A stretch of 30,351 nucleotides of DNA from the IMG/VR virus record IMGVR_UViG_3300030090_006672, positions 1 to 30,351 of that record. One strand, written 5' to 3'. Position numbers and translations under genes: made by a program. Positions 28,332 to 30,351 of the stretch are shown here, in pieces. Each line of letters opens with the position of its first letter. Positions within the stretch are counted from its first letter, which is position 1. The notes below the pieces were generated by a model. The model was not told the origin of the DNA. It made no database searches and saw nothing but the letters and a program-made list of their open reading frames with translations. Source of the DNA: a virus.

Positions 28332-28670
28332 ATGTTAAATACAACAACTTTAATAGGTCGATTGGTAAATAAGCCTGAGCCATTTATTCCGGATACGGGT
28401 GTTGAAAATAAATTTTGCAGGTTCACTCTTGCAGTGAATTCCTTTAATAAGAGTCGAGATGCATCGTTTTTTCCATGCATCGCTTTTAAGAAGCAGGCTG
28501 AGATCTTAGTTGCTTGGAGCAAAAAAGGCTCACTTATTGCCGTCCAAGGCCGAATTGAAACCTCGAAGAATGTTTCTAGCGATAAGTCGGTTACTTATCA
28601 TAATTTTAACTTGATTTGTAATACGGTCGAGTTCTTAGATAAGCGTGAAGAGGGTAAAGGCAATGGTTAA
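28332..28670 (+). CDS. ssb: Single-stranded DNA-binding protein
   Basis: The protein has 112 residues. The OB-fold core is complete: L-N-T-T-T-L-I-G-R-L-V-N-K-P-E at the start, F-C-R-F-T-L-A-V-N-S-F, F-P-C-I-A-F-K-K-Q-A-E (the usual W is replaced) and S-L-I-A-V-Q-G-R-I-E-T-S. The family's acidic D-D-D-I-P-F tail is missing, and it ends in E-G-K-G-N-G, so it should bind DNA but may not recruit the host partners that use that tail. A GGGAGATAATA leader precedes it. It overlaps the next gene by 8 bases. Confidence 0.95.
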   Translation: MLNTTTLIGRLVNKPEPFIPDTGVENKFCRFTLAVNSFNKSRDASFFPCIAFKKQAEILVAWSKKGSLIAVQGRIETSKNVSSDKSVTYHNFNLICNTVEFLDKREEGKGNG

Positions 28671-28854
28671 TAAAAACGCTGTTTACACGGATGATCAATT
28701 AAAAAGTATGATCTTTAAATTTGAAAATGATGCCACTGTTTATCAAAATCGGATATTTAAATCTAGATCCGCTCAATATCACAACACACTATTAGTTAAT
28801 TATTGGCGCATGGTAAGAATGCTCAAGGAAAGTTTTGCTACAAATGAAAGGTAA
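28663..28854 (+). CDS. Small hypothetical protein between SSB and the initiator
   Basis: The protein has 63 residues from ATG 28663; the frame could begin at GTG 28645, but that is deeper inside SSB with no better site. It is charged and helical (D-D-Q-L-K-S-M-I-F-K-F-E-N-D-A and L-L-V-N-Y-W-R-M-V-R-M-L-K-E). It overlaps the initiator gene by 11 bases, so it may be made in step with replication proteins. Not recognised. Confidence 0.68.
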   Translation: MVNKNAVYTDDQLKSMIFKFENDATVYQNRIFKSRSAQYHNTLLVNYWRMVRMLKESFATNER

Positions 28855-30049
28855 TTGGATTTCAGCAGATATTTGCAACCTAGAGATTTCTCTAACTGAA
28901 AAGTGGTTATTATCTATGGTGAAGAATCTATCTAAAAATGGTGGTTGTACAGCTACGAACAAATACTTTTGTGATGTCTTGGGTATTTCTAGGCGTCACA
29001 CACAAAGACTATTAGAAAAGCTGGAAGAACAAAATTTGATTGTAACAGAAGTTTTAAATCACAATAAAAGGATTATAAAAACTTGTAGTATAAAAAAACC
29101 ACTAGAAAAACCACTTAAAATGTCACGGGGGGGTGACATAGATGTCATGGGGGGGGTGACCTCTATGTCACCCCTTATATATAATAAAGAAGATAATAAA
29201 TATATTTATAATATAATAAGAGAGCGGGGGATTGATTTTCTGAATTTTTCTTTTCCTCTTCTAGAAAAGATAAATTGGGACGATTATTTACTTTTTAAAG
29301 AAGGAATTGAAAAGAAGATGTTACAAGATGTTAATTTTAGTAATGTTTGTTTAGATAAGGGTAATATTTTATCTTTTATTGAAAAGTCTATGACTTTTTT
29401 ATATTTGAATAATCCGCATCAAAGAGTGGATAAAGATCATATCAAAGAAGTTTCCCCTATTATCTACAGGTTTGAAAGAAATTGGAACATAGCAAATTTA
29501 ATCGCATTTGTAAGTACAATCGAGTTCTTCTTTGATAATCCAATAGAGGTTAAGCAGCATAAATGGTATACACATCGTATTCCTCATTTAAATGAAATTA
29601 AACGTAAATATTGTAAACTAAAACCAAGAGTTAACGATATTTATGAAAATCAAACAAAAATAAAAGCAAAGGGAAAATTTGTTATTCCTACAAGATATAA
29701 AGAGCTTTTCGAAATTATCCACCCTTTACCACCGTACCTTAACAATTTAACAAATGAAATGAACTTTCATATGTTTAAAGAATTTTTAATTTCTACGAAG
29801 CCTTATCTTTTTGAACTACTAGATATGCTTAAGAACAATTCGGAAATTGAAACTTCATTTATTTATGAATTTTACTCAAATCTCACCCCCGATGATTTTT
29901 TAATGCCGGAGAAGGATAACCATGATACCGAAATGTTCTTCTTGTCATTACTTGGTGGTAGAGTTTGCGAAGATTTCTTTTCAACAGAAAGTGAACTACT
30001 TATGTTTACATACGACGATAATGAAAATAAATTTGTAACCATAAAATAA
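28844..30049 (+). CDS. Replication initiator / replisome organiser with winged-helix domain
   Basis: The protein has 401 residues from ATG 28844; an in-frame TTG at 28835 is less likely. The first 90 residues are a winged-helix DNA-binding domain: L-T-E-K-W-L-L-S-M-V-K-N-L-S-K-N-G-G-C-T, then the recognition helix V-L-G-I-S-R-R-H-T-Q-R-L-L-E-K-L-E-E-Q. A low-complexity linker (residues about 91-115, R-G-G-D-I-D-V-M-G-G-V-T-S-M-S-P) is coded by repeats that look like an origin. The remaining 285 residues are helical and not recognised by eye as DnaD, DnaB or DnaC parts. Low-GC phages commonly place their origin inside such a gene, so initiator is a well-supported inference. Confidence 0.82.
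   Translation: MKGNWISADICNLEISLTEKWLLSMVKNLSKNGGCTATNKYFCDVLGISRRHTQRLLEKLEEQNLIVTEVLNHNKRIIKTCSIKKPLEKPLKMSRGGDIDVMGGVTSMSPLIYNKEDNKYIYNIIRERGIDFLNFSFPLLEKINWDDYLLFKEGIEKKMLQDVNFSNVCLDKGNILSFIEKSMTFLYLNNPHQRVDKDHIKEVSPIIYRFERNWNIANLIAFVSTIEFFFDNPIEVKQHKWYTHRIPHLNEIKRKYCKLKPRVNDIYENQTKIKAKGKFVIPTRYKELFEIIHPLPPYLNNLTNEMNFHMFKEFLISTKPYLFELLDMLKNNSEIETSFIYEFYSNLTPDDFLMPEKDNHDTEMFFLSLLGGRVCEDFFSTESELLMFTYDDNENKFVTIK
29121..29215 (+). other. Candidate replication origin inside the initiator gene
   Basis: Between 29121 and 29174 the core TGTCA or its complement TGACA occurs five times, four with G- or C-runs. A perfect 13-base inverted repeat pairs GGGGTGACATAGA (29130-29142) with TCTATGTCACCCC (29162-29174). 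The 40 bases after it (29175-29215) are almost all A and T, as expected for a DNA-unwinding element. The G-runs at 29127-29133 and 29149-29156 stand out in an AT-rich genome and may form unusual structures. Confidence 0.7.
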
Positions 30050-30262
30050 ATGAATAGTGAAAAGAAAAAAGAACTAATTCAAGAATCACAATTACTAAAT
30101 GAAAAGTTATTTCAATTAATAAGATTATCTGAGGATATTTCTATACACGAAACGTTTTTAAAGTCTCACGAGGACACGTTAAAAGCTCTTAAAAAGGAAA
30201 AATTAGAAGTTTGGCTATCCTACAAGGAAAAAAAGAGAATATTCGATGCGTTGTACAAATAA
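30050..30262 (+). CDS. Small coiled-coil early protein
   Basis: The protein has 70 residues and is nearly all charged helix (K-K-K-E-L-I-Q-E-S-Q-L-L-N-E-K-L-F-Q-L-I and L-K-A-L-K-K-E-K-L-E-V-W). It starts directly after the initiator stop and its end overlaps the VRR-NUC start by 17 bases. Position between initiator and nuclease suggests a small partner for one of them. No family recognised. Confidence 0.68.
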   Translation: MNSEKKKELIQESQLLNEKLFQLIRLSEDISIHETFLKSHEDTLKALKKEKLEVWLSYKEKKRIFDALYK

Positions 30263-30351
30263 ACATGTTCTAGAAAAAGACATACAGCGTGGAATAATGG
30301 ACTTGCTGTGTATATATGGGATTAATTTCTGGCGACAAAATCAGGGAAATA
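30246..30351 (+). CDS. VRR-NUC nuclease, 5' part (continues at 1-372)
   Basis: ATG at 30246 opens the frame that continues across the circular junction into 1-372. The first residues, M-R-C-T-N-K-H-V-L-E-K-D-I-Q-R-G-I, contain the N-terminal helix normally seen in VRR-NUC proteins, which is missing if the internal Met at 46 is used. It starts 17 bases inside the end of the small coiled-coil gene, with AAAGAGAAT upstream. Confidence 0.88.
   Translation, partial: MRCTNKHVLEKDIQRGIMDLLCIYGINFWRQNQGN
30252..30351. repeat. Terminal overlap: right copy
   Basis: This copy corresponds to 1-100 with T at 30350 in place of C at 99. See the entry for the left copy. Confidence 0.93.

Overview
The window is the complete genome of a temperate, tailed double-stranded DNA phage, about 30.25 kb, assembled as a circle. 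The first 100 bases recur at the right edge with one mismatch, and one nuclease gene runs across that junction, so the unit length is 30,251 bases. An HK97-type head module, a tape measure of 811 residues, tube-like tail proteins and no sheath or contractile-baseplate gene point to a siphovirus. The genome is AT-rich, with strong GGAG-type ribosome binding sites and many extended -10 promoters. The host cannot be named. A signal-peptide protein with beta-strand-like alternation and a DUF5675-type lysis protein lean towards a Gram-negative host. The DUF4116-like repeat protein is a family I associate with spirochaetes, Legionella and other host-associated bacteria; a spirochaete is only a weak guess.

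Layout. Positions 433-1668 (minus) hold the lysis cassette: a DUF5675 protein, a 29-residue one-helix peptide, an unknown protein and an N-anchored coiled-coil protein. A lone plus-strand gene for an exported protein (1739-2107) sits between lysis and tail genes. Positions 2104-13037 (minus) hold, in reverse order of transcription, tail fibre, tail hub, distal tail-like protein, tape measure, a tiny membrane protein, three tube-like proteins, a Glu-rich protein and the head-tail joining proteins. Positions 13095-22463 (minus) hold capsid, protease, portal fused to a MuF domain, a LamG-like protein, a virion-like protein, a self-contained promoter-gene-terminator unit, large terminase, a three-helix membrane protein, small terminase, a ParB-like protein and unknown genes. 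Transcription starts at a promoter near 22.49 kb, back to back with a small Fis-like HTH gene at 22562 that is probably leaderless.

Positions 22735-25464 (minus) hold an accessory cassette (HTH protein, DUF4116-repeat protein, two-helix membrane protein) followed by a large serine integrase. The accessory genes are bounded by two kinds of short direct repeat, and a consensus promoter overlaps the integrase stop codon. Positions 25489-26433 are the lysogeny switch: a small acidic protein, an XRE repressor (minus), operators, and a Cro-like gene (plus). Positions 26468-30351 and 1-372 (plus) are the early operon: small unknown genes, an Erf-family annealing protein, SSB, a winged-helix replication initiator with a candidate origin inside it, a small coiled-coil protein, and a VRR-NUC nuclease.

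How it fits together. The integrase and repressor set up lysogeny. On induction the 26.1 kb promoter drives recombination and replication from the origin inside the initiator gene. The long minus-strand operon then makes particles and lyses the cell. Five genes of 29 to 53 codons were read directly from the sequence and are added here: 1167-1256, 7503-7646, 12694-12840, 25489-25650 and 26468-26596. No stretch above 300 bases lacks a gene. I saw no tRNA, rRNA, insertion sequence or CRISPR array.
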